Shown here: positions 34,189-42,781 of the stretch, in pieces | Position numbering within the stretch: position 1 is the stretch's first letter | Layout: every line of letters starts with the position of its first letter | Origin: Bin87 sp034423575 | GTDB taxonomy: Bacteria > Chloroflexota > Dehalococcoidia > Lucifugimonadales > UBA3495 | Length of the DNA stretch: 64,000 bases | Assembly: GCA_034423575.1 (NCBI GenBank) | Contig: DAOUIF010000048.1 | Location: 1 to 64,000 of the forward strand | Direction: 5' to 3' | Program-made: the position numbers and the translations under genes | Notes under the pieces: generated by a model | Told to the model about the DNA's origin: nothing | Database searches by the model: none | What the model saw: only the letters and a program-made list of their open reading frames with translations

Positions 34189-34653
34189 ATGCCATCCTCG
34201 TATACTGAACAGATGCAAAAAATCGTGCAGCAGTACATCGACGCGGAGGAGAAATGGCCTGCTACCGCAAGAGAAATAGCAGCTTGGGCGGTCGCCAACG
34301 GCCACTGGCAACCTCAGCCATCCGCGGTTATCAGCCAATGTGCGACAGACATCTCCCGAGCGATGAGGGAGGAATACATCAAGGACCCGCAGGGACGAGA
34401 CGTTAGAGCGAAACACGCCGCCCGACTTGAGGGGGAACAAGGTGTGCTGTGGGCCGACATGCGCACAGCTTCCCCAGAGCACATGAAGATCGCCCTACAG
34501 CAACGTCGTCGACAAATTTTCGGCGATTGCAGACAACTCAAAATGGATGCTGACAGTTACAATGAGAATCACAACTCAGGTGAACGAATCCAACTGAGTT
34601 TCGATTTCACTCGAGACCTTTTGGAATCGGAAGCTGGCGATTTGGCCGCGTGA
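34189..34653 (+). CDS. Hypothetical protein, third gene of the toxin-antitoxin operon
   Basis: A 154-residue, mostly helical soluble protein (QMQKIVQQYIDAEEKWPATAREIAAWAVANGHW at the start, ERIQLSFDFTRDLLESE near the end). It begins 13 bases after the XRE-ImmA stop with GGAG nearby, so the three genes form one operon. No family or catalytic motif recognised. Position suggests a target, chaperone or accessory of the pair. Confidence 0.7.
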   Translation: MPSSYTEQMQKIVQQYIDAEEKWPATAREIAAWAVANGHWQPQPSAVISQCATDISRAMREEYIKDPQGRDVRAKHAARLEGEQGVLWADMRTASPEHMKIALQQRRRQIFGDCRQLKMDADSYNENHNSGERIQLSFDFTRDLLESEAGDLAA

Positions 34654-34930
34654 AGACCCTTTCAGAGAAGAGAAGTGCAATTGCCTCGCTCTCAGAGTAG
34701 GCTGACCTGGGACTGTCCCCAAAGTCGATTTTGAGGCAGCGAGGTGCTTCTAAAACAGACTGGTACTTTGGTGACAAAGCCGAGGTAGGGCCCTATAGCT
34801 CAGGGCCAGACCTCCCCATTCAAGCAGCGCACGAAGACGCCAAAAGTGTTACGAATGGCGTTATCTCAGGAAGGCCCTTCGGACTACCCTCTGCAAGTAG
34901 GCGGGACCCCGATTTCCGGGCACCATGCTC
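34654..34930. other. Non-coding right end of the island
   Basis: No gene is seen. It contains a 7-bp inverted pair (CCTCGCT near 34686 and AGCGAGG near 34738) around GGGACTGTCCCC. Nothing here matches the left end of the island beyond the terminal repeat, and no second transposase frame remains. Confidence 0.4.
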
Positions 34931-34946
34931 AATTTGTCAACAGACC
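34931..34946 (-). repeat. Right terminal inverted repeat of the island
   Basis: Read on the minus strand it is GGTCTGTTGACAAATT, against AGCCTGTTGACAAATT at the left end. CTAG follows at 34947-34950, as it precedes the left repeat. Confidence 0.8.
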
Positions 34947-34947
34947 C

Positions 34948-35673
34948 TAGGATTCTGTCTTTAAAGCGACCCAAACCACCTGCTGACGGATTGTATGTGA
35001 CCAACAACTCAGTCACGCTTTCGCAATCCTCCGCCATCGCTGCAATCGCCCGGTTGGTAGGCAATCCGTTTATGTACGCTTGCACGTCTTGAGGCCGCAG
35101 CGCAATGGTCACTTTGGTTAGGGGGTTCATGTTCATGACTTGTGCGACCACGTCGCCGCTGGCAATTGGTTCCACACTTACGGTGGTACCAGTTGTGTTC
35201 TTTTCGCGCAAATATTTTTCGAGACGCTTTGCCGTGGTGGTGGTGTCTTGGGTTGCGATTGCAAGGGTGTACGGAGGACGGAAAACACAATGCCACGTGT
35301 CGGCTAGGCCGTGGCCTTGAGCCAGCACAAGGGGAGACGTCGTCGCCCGCACTTCGTCATCTGGGTAATTGTCGATTTTGGTGGTTATAAACCTAAATCT
35401 AACGGGATTGGTCAGGTTATCGGTCGCTGTAAAAGAACGGGTCGTTTTCCCCGCCATGTATCGGCTACCCGGGTTGGGTGGCACTGTGGCCGGTAGCTGT
35501 TGCGCTGCATTGAGCAGTGCTGCCAAATCCACCTGACGGTAGCTGCGATCGATTTGACGGCCGCCATGCAGGTGGTAAAACCTGATCGTCCGTGTAGCGG
35601 AGTTGGGGTTCGACCTTCGTTGGGTCATGATTGTGTTAGCAGTTGCACTGGCATTGGCTAAATTGGAGCGCAC
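34948..35673 (-). pseudogene. N-terminal part of the gene split by the mobile island
   Basis: About 242 codons from an ATG at 35673, or 227 from a second ATG at 35628 (MTQRRSNPNS). The frame reads through the island end and stops inside it at 34861. The native continuation is at 26513-26193, giving an original protein of about 330-350 residues. The visible part has RTIRFYHLHGGRQIDRSYRQVDLAALLNAAQQL, a mixed alpha/beta region, and the helix PQDVQAYINGLPTNRAIAAMAEDCESV. No family recognised. Its intact operon partner was the membrane protein now at 25744-26259. Confidence 0.75.
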
Positions 35674-35697
35674 TTACGTACGCCCGAACGGCTACCG

Positions 35698-35727
35698 ATT
35701 GTAACAGTCTGTTATGGCTCGCAACAA
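35698..35727 (-). promoter_or_regulatory. Promoter of the disrupted gene
   Basis: On the minus strand TACAAT (35698-35703) lies 18 bases after TTGTTG (35722-35727). It is placed about 25 bases upstream of the first ATG. The remaining intergenic stretch to 36000 shows no other feature I can name. Confidence 0.4.
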
Positions 35728-36000
35728 TTTTCTTATGATGTTTCGGCGGCTAGATTATCTCGGTCGAGTCATGCCGGTCTCCAGGTGAGGTCTTTGGCTC
35801 AGTCACAATTCTAGGAAGCTTTCTACGTGGGCACTCAGACATCGCGTAATCAGCAATATCGTAGTGGCTCGGTCACGCGTGGCCGTCGGAAGGCAGTCGC
35901 CGCGACTAAGGTGCGAAGTGAACAGGAATAGTCGGACATCAATTGCATTACCTGCTCATTGAGCCTCTCCACCGAAATACTCCCTGATTAGTTATCGGAG

Positions 36001-36759
36001 TCAATTCAGCAAATGCCACGCCGCCCGCAGGTACGCGATGGCGGCATCGATGTTCAGGTGGTCTTCGGGGTCGCGAAGGCGGCCCTCGGCGTCGATGCTC
36101 ACGGCGGACCATTCGGGCAGAATGGGCGACAGCAGTTCGGAGATATTGCCGGAATGGAGACCCCCAGCAACCACCAGGCCCAGTTCCGGTGTGGCGGCGC
36201 GAACGGCCTCCAGGTACTCTGCTGACCGGGCGGCATCCAGTGGGAGACCGAGACCCTCCGAAGCGTCAACCAGCACGTCCGTAACCAGACCGGAATAGGC
36301 GGCGCAGCGGCGGGCTAGTTCAGCGGGTAGGTGGCTCACGGATTCCATGGCCTCGCGTCCGGCCTGGAATACGATGCGGGAAGGACGGCAGCGTTCCCGG
36401 TACGCGGCCAGGGCCTTGGGGTCCGGCCAAGGAGCGCCACGGGTGGCGTTGATCTGGACGCCGTGGCAATTGGGGCCGCCGACCTCGGTGGCACGGGCTA
36501 AAGCGTCCGCCAAGTCCGCACCGGGCTGCGGTCGGTAGTGGACCAGGTTCAGGCAACGGGGATCGTCGGAGAAGATTCCGGCGATCCTTTCCGGCGCCGG
36601 ACAGCGGTTGGGCGCGTCGCTGGGTTCGCCGGACAGCAGGGCGTTGCTGAGCAGTACGCCGCACATCAGCAGGCGATTTGGCTCAGTCGGAACCGCCGCG
36701 AGCACGGTGTCGACCTCGCTGCGCGAGCAGAACCCGGTGATGCCGATGTAGGGCGTCAT
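36001..36759 (-). CDS. Phosphoribosylanthranilate isomerase-like TIM-barrel protein
   Basis: A protein of about 252 residues with alternating strands and helices of a small TIM barrel: MTPYIGITGFCSRSEV at the start, HGVQINATRGAPWPD, RIVFQAGR, VTDVLVDASEGLGLPLD, LGLVVAGGLHSGN and WSAVSIDAEGRLRDPEDHLN at the end. The AGGLHSGN then S-x-D-x-E-G-R-L-R order resembles TrpF phosphate-site strands, but the TrpF catalytic Cys and Asp are not clearly in place. A TrpF-like fold is likely; the reaction is unknown. The start at 36759 is chosen at the conserved MTPYIGITGF. Confidence 0.6.
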   Translation of the reverse strand: MTPYIGITGFCSRSEVDTVLAAVPTEPNRLLMCGVLLSNALLSGEPSDAPNRCPAPERIAGIFSDDPRCLNLVHYRPQPGADLADALARATEVGGPNCHGVQINATRGAPWPDPKALAAYRERCRPSRIVFQAGREAMESVSHLPAELARRCAAYSGLVTDVLVDASEGLGLPLDAARSAEYLEAVRAATPELGLVVAGGLHSGNISELLSPILPEWSAVSIDAEGRLRDPEDHLNIDAAIAYLRAAWHLLN

Positions 36760-36791
36760 TGGGCGTGATCCGTGTTGATCCATCGGGGCGC

Positions 36792-36820
36792 CTGGATTCC
36801 TGCTTTCGCAGGAATGACGG
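36792..36820. repeat. Short dispersed palindrome, copy 2
   Basis: ATTCCTGC-TTTC-GCAGGAAT (36796-36815), with the same CTGG and ACG flanks and TTTC loop as the copy at 25143-25162. One stem pair differs as T-A instead of G-C, so pairing is kept. It sits between two minus-strand genes. Confidence 0.75.
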
Positions 36821-36845
36821 GATGATGCGGTTGTTCAAGCGGGTG

Positions 36846-38480
36846 CTAGGCGGACAAGCCCAATTGTTCCGCGGCCATCTGGCGGAGCAGGTACTTTTGC
36901 ACCTTGCCGCTGGAAGTCATCGGGTAGTCGTCCATGACGACCAAATGGCGAGGAATCTTGAAGCTGGCCATTTTGCCGCGACAGAAACCGTCCAGGTCGG
37001 CGTCGGTGATGGCCTGGCCGGCTTCGACGACCACGCAGGCGCAGGCGACCTCGGTCAGACGAGGGTCGGGCACGCCGATGACCTGCACCTTGTTGACCGC
37101 CGGGTGCTCCAGCAGGAAGGCCTCGACCTCGGTGGGATCGACATTTTCGCCGCCGACCTTGAGCATGTCCTTGTAGCGACCCATGAACCGTATGCTGCCG
37201 TCGTCGCGCATAGTGGCTACGTCGCCGGTGTGGAACCAGCCCTCATCGTCAATTGCTTCGGCGGTGGCCTCGGGGCGCTTGTAGTAGCCCTGCATGACGG
37301 CGTAGCCGCGCACCAGCAACTCCCCGACGGTCGACGGCGGCAGGGCCTCGCCCGTCTCCGGGTCGATGACCTTGAACTCGTAGCCGGGCAACGGGTGGCC
37401 GCTTTCGACGCAGCGGTCGTCCTCGGGCGCGTCCAGGAAGGTTCGGGTGGCGCCAACGCCGACCTCGGTCATGCCCCAGGCCGACAACGAGGGACAGAGC
37501 TTCTGCTGGGTCAGGCGCGCGGTGGGTTCGCTGGAGGCCATGCCGACAGCGAGCAGGATGGTGCGCAGGCTGCTCCTGTCTATTTTGTCGACGTCAGGGT
37601 GGTGGGTCAGGTCGAAGAAGTGGGTGTCGAACCCGTCCATCACGGTTGCCCTTTCGGATGCCAGGAGACTAAGCACCTCACCGGCATCGAACATGGTGGT
37701 TAGCACGATGCGCGCTCCGGTCACCCATGACATCAGCGGCCCCTCGTACAGACCGAAGCAGTGGAACAGCGGCAGATACATGAGGATGACATCGCGGGAG
37801 GACATGGCCATGCGGTTGGCCGCATCGGTGATGGTCCGGATGGGGTTGTGGCAGTGCATCACGCCCTTGGGGAACCCGGTCGTTCCGGACGTGTACATCA
37901 GTAAGAACGTGTCGTCCGGGCTGATGGCGGATTCGCGATGGGCCAGTTCGGTGGCGGGAACCTCGTCGGCCCCAGCCAGCATGGCATCCCAGTCGATCGT
38001 GCCAGCAGGATGATTGTCGCCCAGGACGATGACGTTGCGCAGGGCGGGGAAGGCGGAAGGACGCAATTCGCTCGCATCTCCTGTATCGACCTCCGGAGCG
38101 ACCTCGCGAAGCATTTCCACGAAATCCACCGGGCCGGAGCGGTCCATCAGGATCAGTGCGGTGGAGTCGGAATGGTTGACCAGGTACTCCATGTCGCCGG
38201 TGCGGAACCGCGTATTGATGGGCACTAACACCGCCCCGATCTTGGCGACTGCTCCGAAAAGGAAGAGCCACTCAGCGCGGTTGGGCATCCATATCGACAC
38301 CTTGTCACCGGGTTGAACGCCGAGGTTGATCAACGCCCGCGCGACCCGATCGACTTCGTCGCGAAACTCGTCGAAGGTCCACCGCCGACCCTCGTACATG
38401 AGGGCCTCGCGCCCGCCGAAACGGACGGCTGCCTCATTGAGCAGGTCTCCTATCGTTTGCTTGGGAAACCACTCGGACAT
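36846..38480 (-). CDS. Acyl-CoA synthetase (AMP-binding, ANL superfamily)
   Basis: A 544-residue enzyme that activates a carboxylic acid as acyl-AMP and then acyl-CoA. The P-loop is LLMYTSGTTGFPKGVMH. Then come the A5-type LSAWGMTEVG, A7 GWFHTGDVATMRDDGSIRFMGR, A8 DMLKVGGENVDPTEVE, and the catalytic Lys near the end in MTSSGKVQKYLLRQ. The ATG at 38480 opens MSEWFPKQTIGDLL, the normal family N-terminus. The acid substrate is unknown; medium-chain or aromatic acids are possible. Confidence 0.94.
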   Translation of the reverse strand: MSEWFPKQTIGDLLNEAAVRFGGREALMYEGRRWTFDEFRDEVDRVARALINLGVQPGDKVSIWMPNRAEWLFLFGAVAKIGAVLVPINTRFRTGDMEYLVNHSDSTALILMDRSGPVDFVEMLREVAPEVDTGDASELRPSAFPALRNVIVLGDNHPAGTIDWDAMLAGADEVPATELAHRESAISPDDTFLLMYTSGTTGFPKGVMHCHNPIRTITDAANRMAMSSRDVILMYLPLFHCFGLYEGPLMSWVTGARIVLTTMFDAGEVLSLLASERATVMDGFDTHFFDLTHHPDVDKIDRSSLRTILLAVGMASSEPTARLTQQKLCPSLSAWGMTEVGVGATRTFLDAPEDDRCVESGHPLPGYEFKVIDPETGEALPPSTVGELLVRGYAVMQGYYKRPEATAEAIDDEGWFHTGDVATMRDDGSIRFMGRYKDMLKVGGENVDPTEVEAFLLEHPAVNKVQVIGVPDPRLTEVACACVVVEAGQAITDADLDGFCRGKMASFKIPRHLVVMDDYPMTSSGKVQKYLLRQMAAEQLGLSA

Positions 38481-38565
38481 TGCGATGCAACCCTCCAATG
38501 AATCAATTGATTGGGCGGAATTGTGGGGACAGGACCGTTGCCTGATCGGAAGAGACTGGTCAGCG

Positions 38566-39117
38566 CTAGCCGAAGATTTCGTCCAGGTCAATGATCAGGC
38601 CGGGCAACAACGGTGTGGAGAGGGTGGCCCCCGGCCCATAAACGTCCACAGTCACGAACTGGCCGTTTTCCAAGCGGATAACGTCAACAGTCTGGGATTG
38701 GGGATATGCTCGCCAGTATTCCAGCACTCCGAAAAGAGCATATAGCTCCTGCTTGACGCCGCGATCGTGCTCCTCGGTTGATGGGGAGGCGATCTCGATG
38801 ACCAGATCAGGCGCGCCCTGTATGTTTGTTTCGCCGATGATGTGAGATCGTGCGTTGGAGCTGAACAGGACGTCGGGCTGCAGCACGTTGGTATCGGAGA
38901 AACGGACTTCCATGGGAGCGGCAAGGAGTTCCCCCAAATGGTGCTCCTCGATAAACGGTCCCATCCGGTTGGTGAAACGCATCCCGATCCTCTGGTGCAA
39001 AGGAATAGGCGTAGGCGCCACAATCAGTTCTCCGTCGATCAATTCGTAGCGGACATCGTCGGGGGTCAGCAGGTAGTCCGCGTAGGTGTATGGACCCATG
39101 AGGGTTCGGGTAGCCAT
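38566..39117 (-). CDS. Uma2 family (PD-(D/E)XK-fold) protein
   Basis: A 183-residue protein of the Uma2/DUF820 restriction-endonuclease-like fold. Landmarks are YTYADYLLTPDDVRYELIDGELIVAPTP, VLQPDVLFSS (catalytic Asp), and PDLVIEIASPSTEEHDRGVKQELYALFGVLEYW with the Glu-x-x-x-Ser and Lys pattern. The family is common in cyanobacteria and Chloroflexota, often in many copies; nuclease activity is predicted but the role is unclear. Confidence 0.92.
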   Translation of the reverse strand: MATRTLMGPYTYADYLLTPDDVRYELIDGELIVAPTPIPLHQRIGMRFTNRMGPFIEEHHLGELLAAPMEVRFSDTNVLQPDVLFSSNARSHIIGETNIQGAPDLVIEIASPSTEEHDRGVKQELYALFGVLEYWRAYPQSQTVDVIRLENGQFVTVDVYGPGATLSTPLLPGLIIDLDEIFG

Positions 39118-39158
39118 AATCCGATCTCCGTGTCACTGGGTACATCCCACAAAGTCAG

Positions 39159-40241
39159 TTACGCATTACCGCCCAGAGCCTGCAATTCCGGCATGACCTC
39201 AGCGGCGAAGAGGCGCATGCTGGCTTCGGCGGCATCGTAGGGCATGGCAGCGTAGCTGAAGGCCCCCACGTAGGTGTCGTGGCCGGTACGGTCGCGGATC
39301 TGGAGGATCTTTTCGTAGCACTGTTCGGGCGTGCCCCAGACCTGCAGGTTGACGAAGAAATCCACAACCTCATCGTCGCCATAGTCGAACATCTTCTCGG
39401 CGACCTTGCCGTAATACTCGTACCCCTTGATGTCCTTGTGGTGGTCGGCCTTGAACTGGTAGTGGTCCATGACCGTGTGCCAGTAGCCGCCGATGTAGCG
39501 TCGGGCCATTTCGCGGGCGTGATCTGCATCTTCGTGGCAGAACGTCCAGCAGGCCACTACGGGCGAAGGGGGTCCGGCGGAACCGGCGCCGTGGCTCTCA
39601 TGCCACGCGATTCGGTAGTTGGTCAGGTCGCGCTCGACTTCGTCCCAGGGTTTTTGAGGGATTACCAGCATGCCGACGCCCAGTTGGGCCATGATGCGGC
39701 TGCTCTCCGGCGAGATGGCCGCGGCGTAAGTGCGGTCCCTGAAGCTACGGAAAGGATTCGGCCGGATCTCACGACGCGGCTGCTTGATGTACTCCCCGTC
39801 GAACTCGCAGAATCCGCTCTCCAGCCCGGCCAGTAGGCACTCAGCGGACTCTATGAACCTCGTCCGGGACTCGTTCATGTCCACGCGAAACCCGTCGTAT
39901 TCGACCTTGGCAAGGCCACGGCCCACGCCCAGGATGAACCGCCCGTCGCTGAGGTTGTCCAGCATGGATACCTGCTCCGCAACGCGCATGGGGTCGTGCC
40001 AGGGCAGGACGCAGACCATGCTTCCCAACTGCATGTCGGTGGTGCGTCCGGCCATGTAGGTCAGGAACTGGAGCACGTCGGGGCACATCGTGTAGTCGGT
40101 GAAATGGTGCTCCACGCCCCAGATCGATTGGAAACCTAACGGCTCGGCCAAGCCGGCCAGCCGCAGCTCCTCACGATACACGTCGTAATCGGAGGAAAAC
40201 TTCCCCGGGTTCTGGAATATTGTGGCGGCGCCTACGTGCAT
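39159..40241 (-). CDS. LLM-class flavin-dependent oxidoreductase
   Basis: A 360-residue luciferase-like protein. Seen are FSSDYDVYREELRLAGLAEPLGFQSIWGVEHHFTDYTM, the MVCVLPWHDPMRVAEQVSMLDNLSDGRFILGVGRGL core, and the ISPESSRIMAQLGVGMLVIPQKP segment. The EHHF motif and length suit FMN-dependent alkanal monooxygenase relatives rather than the F420 group. It follows the second LLM gene and the two are probably cotranscribed (48 bases apart). Confidence 0.9.
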   Translation of the reverse strand: MHVGAATIFQNPGKFSSDYDVYREELRLAGLAEPLGFQSIWGVEHHFTDYTMCPDVLQFLTYMAGRTTDMQLGSMVCVLPWHDPMRVAEQVSMLDNLSDGRFILGVGRGLAKVEYDGFRVDMNESRTRFIESAECLLAGLESGFCEFDGEYIKQPRREIRPNPFRSFRDRTYAAAISPESSRIMAQLGVGMLVIPQKPWDEVERDLTNYRIAWHESHGAGSAGPPSPVVACWTFCHEDADHAREMARRYIGGYWHTVMDHYQFKADHHKDIKGYEYYGKVAEKMFDYGDDEVVDFFVNLQVWGTPEQCYEKILQIRDRTGHDTYVGAFSYAAMPYDAAEASMRLFAAEVMPELQALGGNA

Positions 40242-40289
40242 GGTGGCCTCTTTAACAATGACTCGGTTTTCGTATTCACCGACTACTGC

Positions 40290-41348
40290 CTACAGCATCG
40301 GCCGCACCTTTTCAGGCGCGCAGGCGTGCATGACTGCCTGGGTGGATGCGATTTCGGGGCGGGCGGCGATGACGCGAACCAGCGCGACATCTAACCCCTC
40401 AGCCAACTTGGCGAAGGCCGTGGCGGCCCCTTCGGGCTTGCCATAGTAGCCGACGGCCAGCAGGGCGTCCGACGGGTATGCGTCCGCCACCTCGTCCATG
40501 TCGCCGCCCCGAGTGCGGATGGCATCTGCGCCGGCCAGTTCTTCGGTGTAGCCCATGCGCTCGAAGTGAGCACGATAGCCGAACTGGCGCTCGCGCTCCG
40601 TGGGAACCGCCGCGCCCAACGGGTAGCCCAGGCAGTTCTTCGCGAAGGCGCGGCGGGCAACGTCCTCGTCCTCGTCGACGCAGATGCGGATGTATTCGAC
40701 AACCTTGCACTCCGAAGGGTCGCGGCCGACGCGCTCCGCGCCCTCGGCGATCCGCTCGCGGCTCCAGGCGATCTGCGCGGGGGTGCACCAATTCAGGCAA
40801 ACGCCGTCGGCGATCTCGCCGGCCAGCCGCAGCATCTCGGGGCCCAGGGTGCCGAGGTAGACAGGGGTGTTCGGCGCCGGGCGGATGGCGAGACGGATGT
40901 TGTTGTAGTTGATGTGCTCACCCTGATAGGAGACACGCTCGCCCCGGACCAAACCACGGACGGTGGTCAGGTAATCGCGCATGAGGTTCAAAGCGGAAAC
41001 CCGAGGGAAACCGAGGTCACGGCGGTTGGCGGGCCGGTAGGCGCTGCCCGCGCCGATGCCCATGATGAACTTGCCGCCGGTCTGCTGGCTCATGGTGCCG
41101 CCGGACATGGCGAAACCCACGGGCGTGCGGCACATCACCGGCGAAACACCGATGCCGGTGGTCAGGCCGCCTTCGACGATGTCACAACTGGCCTGCCAAC
41201 GGCGGGCGCACACCTGGAAAGAATCGGTGCCGATGTTCTCAGGGGTCCAGATACTCTCGTAGCCCAACTCCGCGGCCTCACGGGCGAGGTTGGCCTGGTC
41301 GTCCCAGTTCATTCCCAGGGTGTGGTCCAGTCCGACGCCGATTTCCAT
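40290..41348 (-). CDS. LLM-class F420-dependent oxidoreductase
   Basis: A 352-residue member of the F420-binding luciferase-like group: MEIGVGLDHTLGMNWDDQANLAREAAELGYESIWTPEN, TTGIGVSPVMCRTPVGFAMSGGTMSQQTGGKFIMGIGAG, and NTPVYLGTLGPEMLRLAGEIADGVCLNWC. The start at 41348 is set by GGGAGG seven bases upstream; a longer frame before it lacks family similarity. First gene of a minus-strand run with 39159-40241. Confidence 0.92.
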   Translation of the reverse strand: MEIGVGLDHTLGMNWDDQANLAREAAELGYESIWTPENIGTDSFQVCARRWQASCDIVEGGLTTGIGVSPVMCRTPVGFAMSGGTMSQQTGGKFIMGIGAGSAYRPANRRDLGFPRVSALNLMRDYLTTVRGLVRGERVSYQGEHINYNNIRLAIRPAPNTPVYLGTLGPEMLRLAGEIADGVCLNWCTPAQIAWSRERIAEGAERVGRDPSECKVVEYIRICVDEDEDVARRAFAKNCLGYPLGAAVPTERERQFGYRAHFERMGYTEELAGADAIRTRGGDMDEVADAYPSDALLAVGYYGKPEGAATAFAKLAEGLDVALVRVIAARPEIASTQAVMHACAPEKVRPML

Positions 41349-41473
41349 TCCGTTGCCTCCCGCGATCCTGAGTGTCTGATGCGAAATTTTACCACGCAAA
41401 TATCGTGAGTTCGGGTTCACTAAGACCTGCGGCGGTCAGGAGCACATGCTGATCGGGAGCGCACCAAGCCCGG

Positions 41474-41482
41474 TGCTATAAT
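41474..41482 (+). promoter_or_regulatory. Extended -10 promoter for the MFS gene
   Basis: TGCTATAAT is a full extended -10, 32 bases before the TTG start of the transporter. Confidence 0.55.
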
Positions 41483-41514
41483 CGGCGCCGGTTTGCGAGG
41501 GAGGGTCTAGCAAT

Positions 41515-42777
41515 TTGGCCACATTCCTGGGCGCCCGTGCCGGCGAGACCTTCGGCTCGTTCCGGCGGCGCGACTTTTCCCTGGTCTGGGTGTCCGCCAA
41601 CATCGCCATGGTCGGGCGGCAGATGGAGATCATAGCGGTGCTCTGGCTAGTGCTGGAGTTGACCGGAGACGCGCTGCTGGTAGGACTGGCCGGCGGCTCC
41701 GCTCTTGGTCTGGCGTTCCTCTCCGTCTTCGCCGGCGCGGTGGTGGACCGAATGCCACGCCGGCTGCTAATGGCGGCGGGTCATTTCGTCGCGGCGGCAC
41801 TGGCGTTCCTGTTGATGGCGCTGTTGCTGTCCGGCGAGCTGAAAGTCTGGATGATCTTCGCCATCATCCTGGGCGGCGGCGCGTTTCGGACCATCGAGCT
41901 TCCGGTTACCAATGCCCTGCTGATCGATACCGTGCCGCGCGAGCGGCTGACCAACGCGGTGGCTATGCTGGGTCTCGGCCAGAACCTCACGCAGTTCGTG
42001 GGTCCGATCATCGGGGGCTTTCTCTACACACCGCTCACTCCCGCCGGATTGTTTGGGTTCATCGGAGCGCTGTATATGGTTGGCGCCGTCATGGCTTTGA
42101 TGGTCCGCACCAGAAACGCGACCGCAGGAAGCACCACACCGCGCCAGATCATCATCGGTGTCGGCGAGGGATTGCGGCACGTGTGGGAGCGCAAGGAACT
42201 GTTTATGGCGCTGCTGATAGCCGCCATGTACAACGTGACGGGTTTCCCATTCACCACCGCGCTAATGCCGATCTTCGCCAAGGAAACCCTGCAAGGCGGG
42301 CCGGAGGTTCTGGGACTGCTCAACGGCGCCATGGGCGCGGGCGCGGTGATCGGCGCGCTGGTGGTGGCCGGCATCGGCAACCTGCGCCGGCAAGGATGGT
42401 GGCTCGTCTGGGCGGTGAACGGCGGGTGGCACGGGTCGATGATCCTGTTCGCGGTGGCAGTGCTGACGCTGCCGGGGCTGTTGCCCTTTGGGGCCGTGCT
42501 GGTGGTGGCCCTGGCGATCAAGGTGCTCACCGGCATCGGGCGTTCCGTGTCGCTGGTGCTGGTGATGACGGTGCTGATGGGCAATTCGGATCCGGAGTTT
42601 CGGGGCCGCATGGGCGGGATGCGCGTGCTGGCGATCCAGGCCCACTTCCCGGCCAGCGCGCTGAACGGGTGGATGGTTACTCAGATCGGCGCGCCGCTGA
42701 CCGCGCTGTATCTGGGGATCGCCGGATCGGTGGCGGTGTTCCTGTGCCTGGTGTCCCGGCGGCTGCGGGAGGCGTGA
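41515..42777 (+). CDS. MFS exporter (EntS/MFS_3-like)
   Basis: A 420-residue major facilitator with about twelve membrane segments. The N-terminus FRRRDFSLVWVSANIAMVGRQMEIIAVLWLVLELTGDALLVGL and the A-motif-like VVDRMPRRLLM are typical of the enterobactin-exporter/MFS_3 group, as is LPVTNALLIDTVPRERLTNAVAM. The start is a TTG; GAGGGAGG lies about ten bases before it. Substrate unknown. Its stop is four bases from a convergent small gene. Confidence 0.9.
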   Translation: MATFLGARAGETFGSFRRRDFSLVWVSANIAMVGRQMEIIAVLWLVLELTGDALLVGLAGGSALGLAFLSVFAGAVVDRMPRRLLMAAGHFVAAALAFLLMALLLSGELKVWMIFAIILGGGAFRTIELPVTNALLIDTVPRERLTNAVAMLGLGQNLTQFVGPIIGGFLYTPLTPAGLFGFIGALYMVGAVMALMVRTRNATAGSTTPRQIIIGVGEGLRHVWERKELFMALLIAAMYNVTGFPFTTALMPIFAKETLQGGPEVLGLLNGAMGAGAVIGALVVAGIGNLRRQGWWLVWAVNGGWHGSMILFAVAVLTLPGLLPFGAVLVVALAIKVLTGIGRSVSLVLVMTVLMGNSDPEFRGRMGGMRVLAIQAHFPASALNGWMVTQIGAPLTALYLGIAGSVAVFLCLVSRRLREA

Positions 42778-42781
42778 GGTT

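Larger units (their letters stand above)
26510..34950. mobile_element. About 8.4 kb IS5-like mobile island flanked by CTAG
   Basis: The segment is bounded by AGCCTGTTGACAAATT (26514-26529) and its inverted near-copy AATTTGTCAACAGACC (34931-34946). Each is flanked on the outside by CTAG (26510-26513 and 34947-34950). Deleting the segment with one CTAG restores a continuous reading frame across the junction, which shows it was inserted. The duplicated target may be CTAG, or only TA if the element ends in G; both fit IS5-family habits. Contents: a transposase on the left, then plus-strand cargo (secreted HEXXH protein, lipoprotein, toxin-antitoxin-like pair, one unknown). It may be an IS with passengers or a composite whose right copy has lost its transposase. 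Confidence 0.8.

Noticed and set aside
34861..34947. Native C-terminus of the gene starting at 35673
   Set aside because: These codons lie inside the island; the reading frame simply runs into the mobile DNA before stopping.
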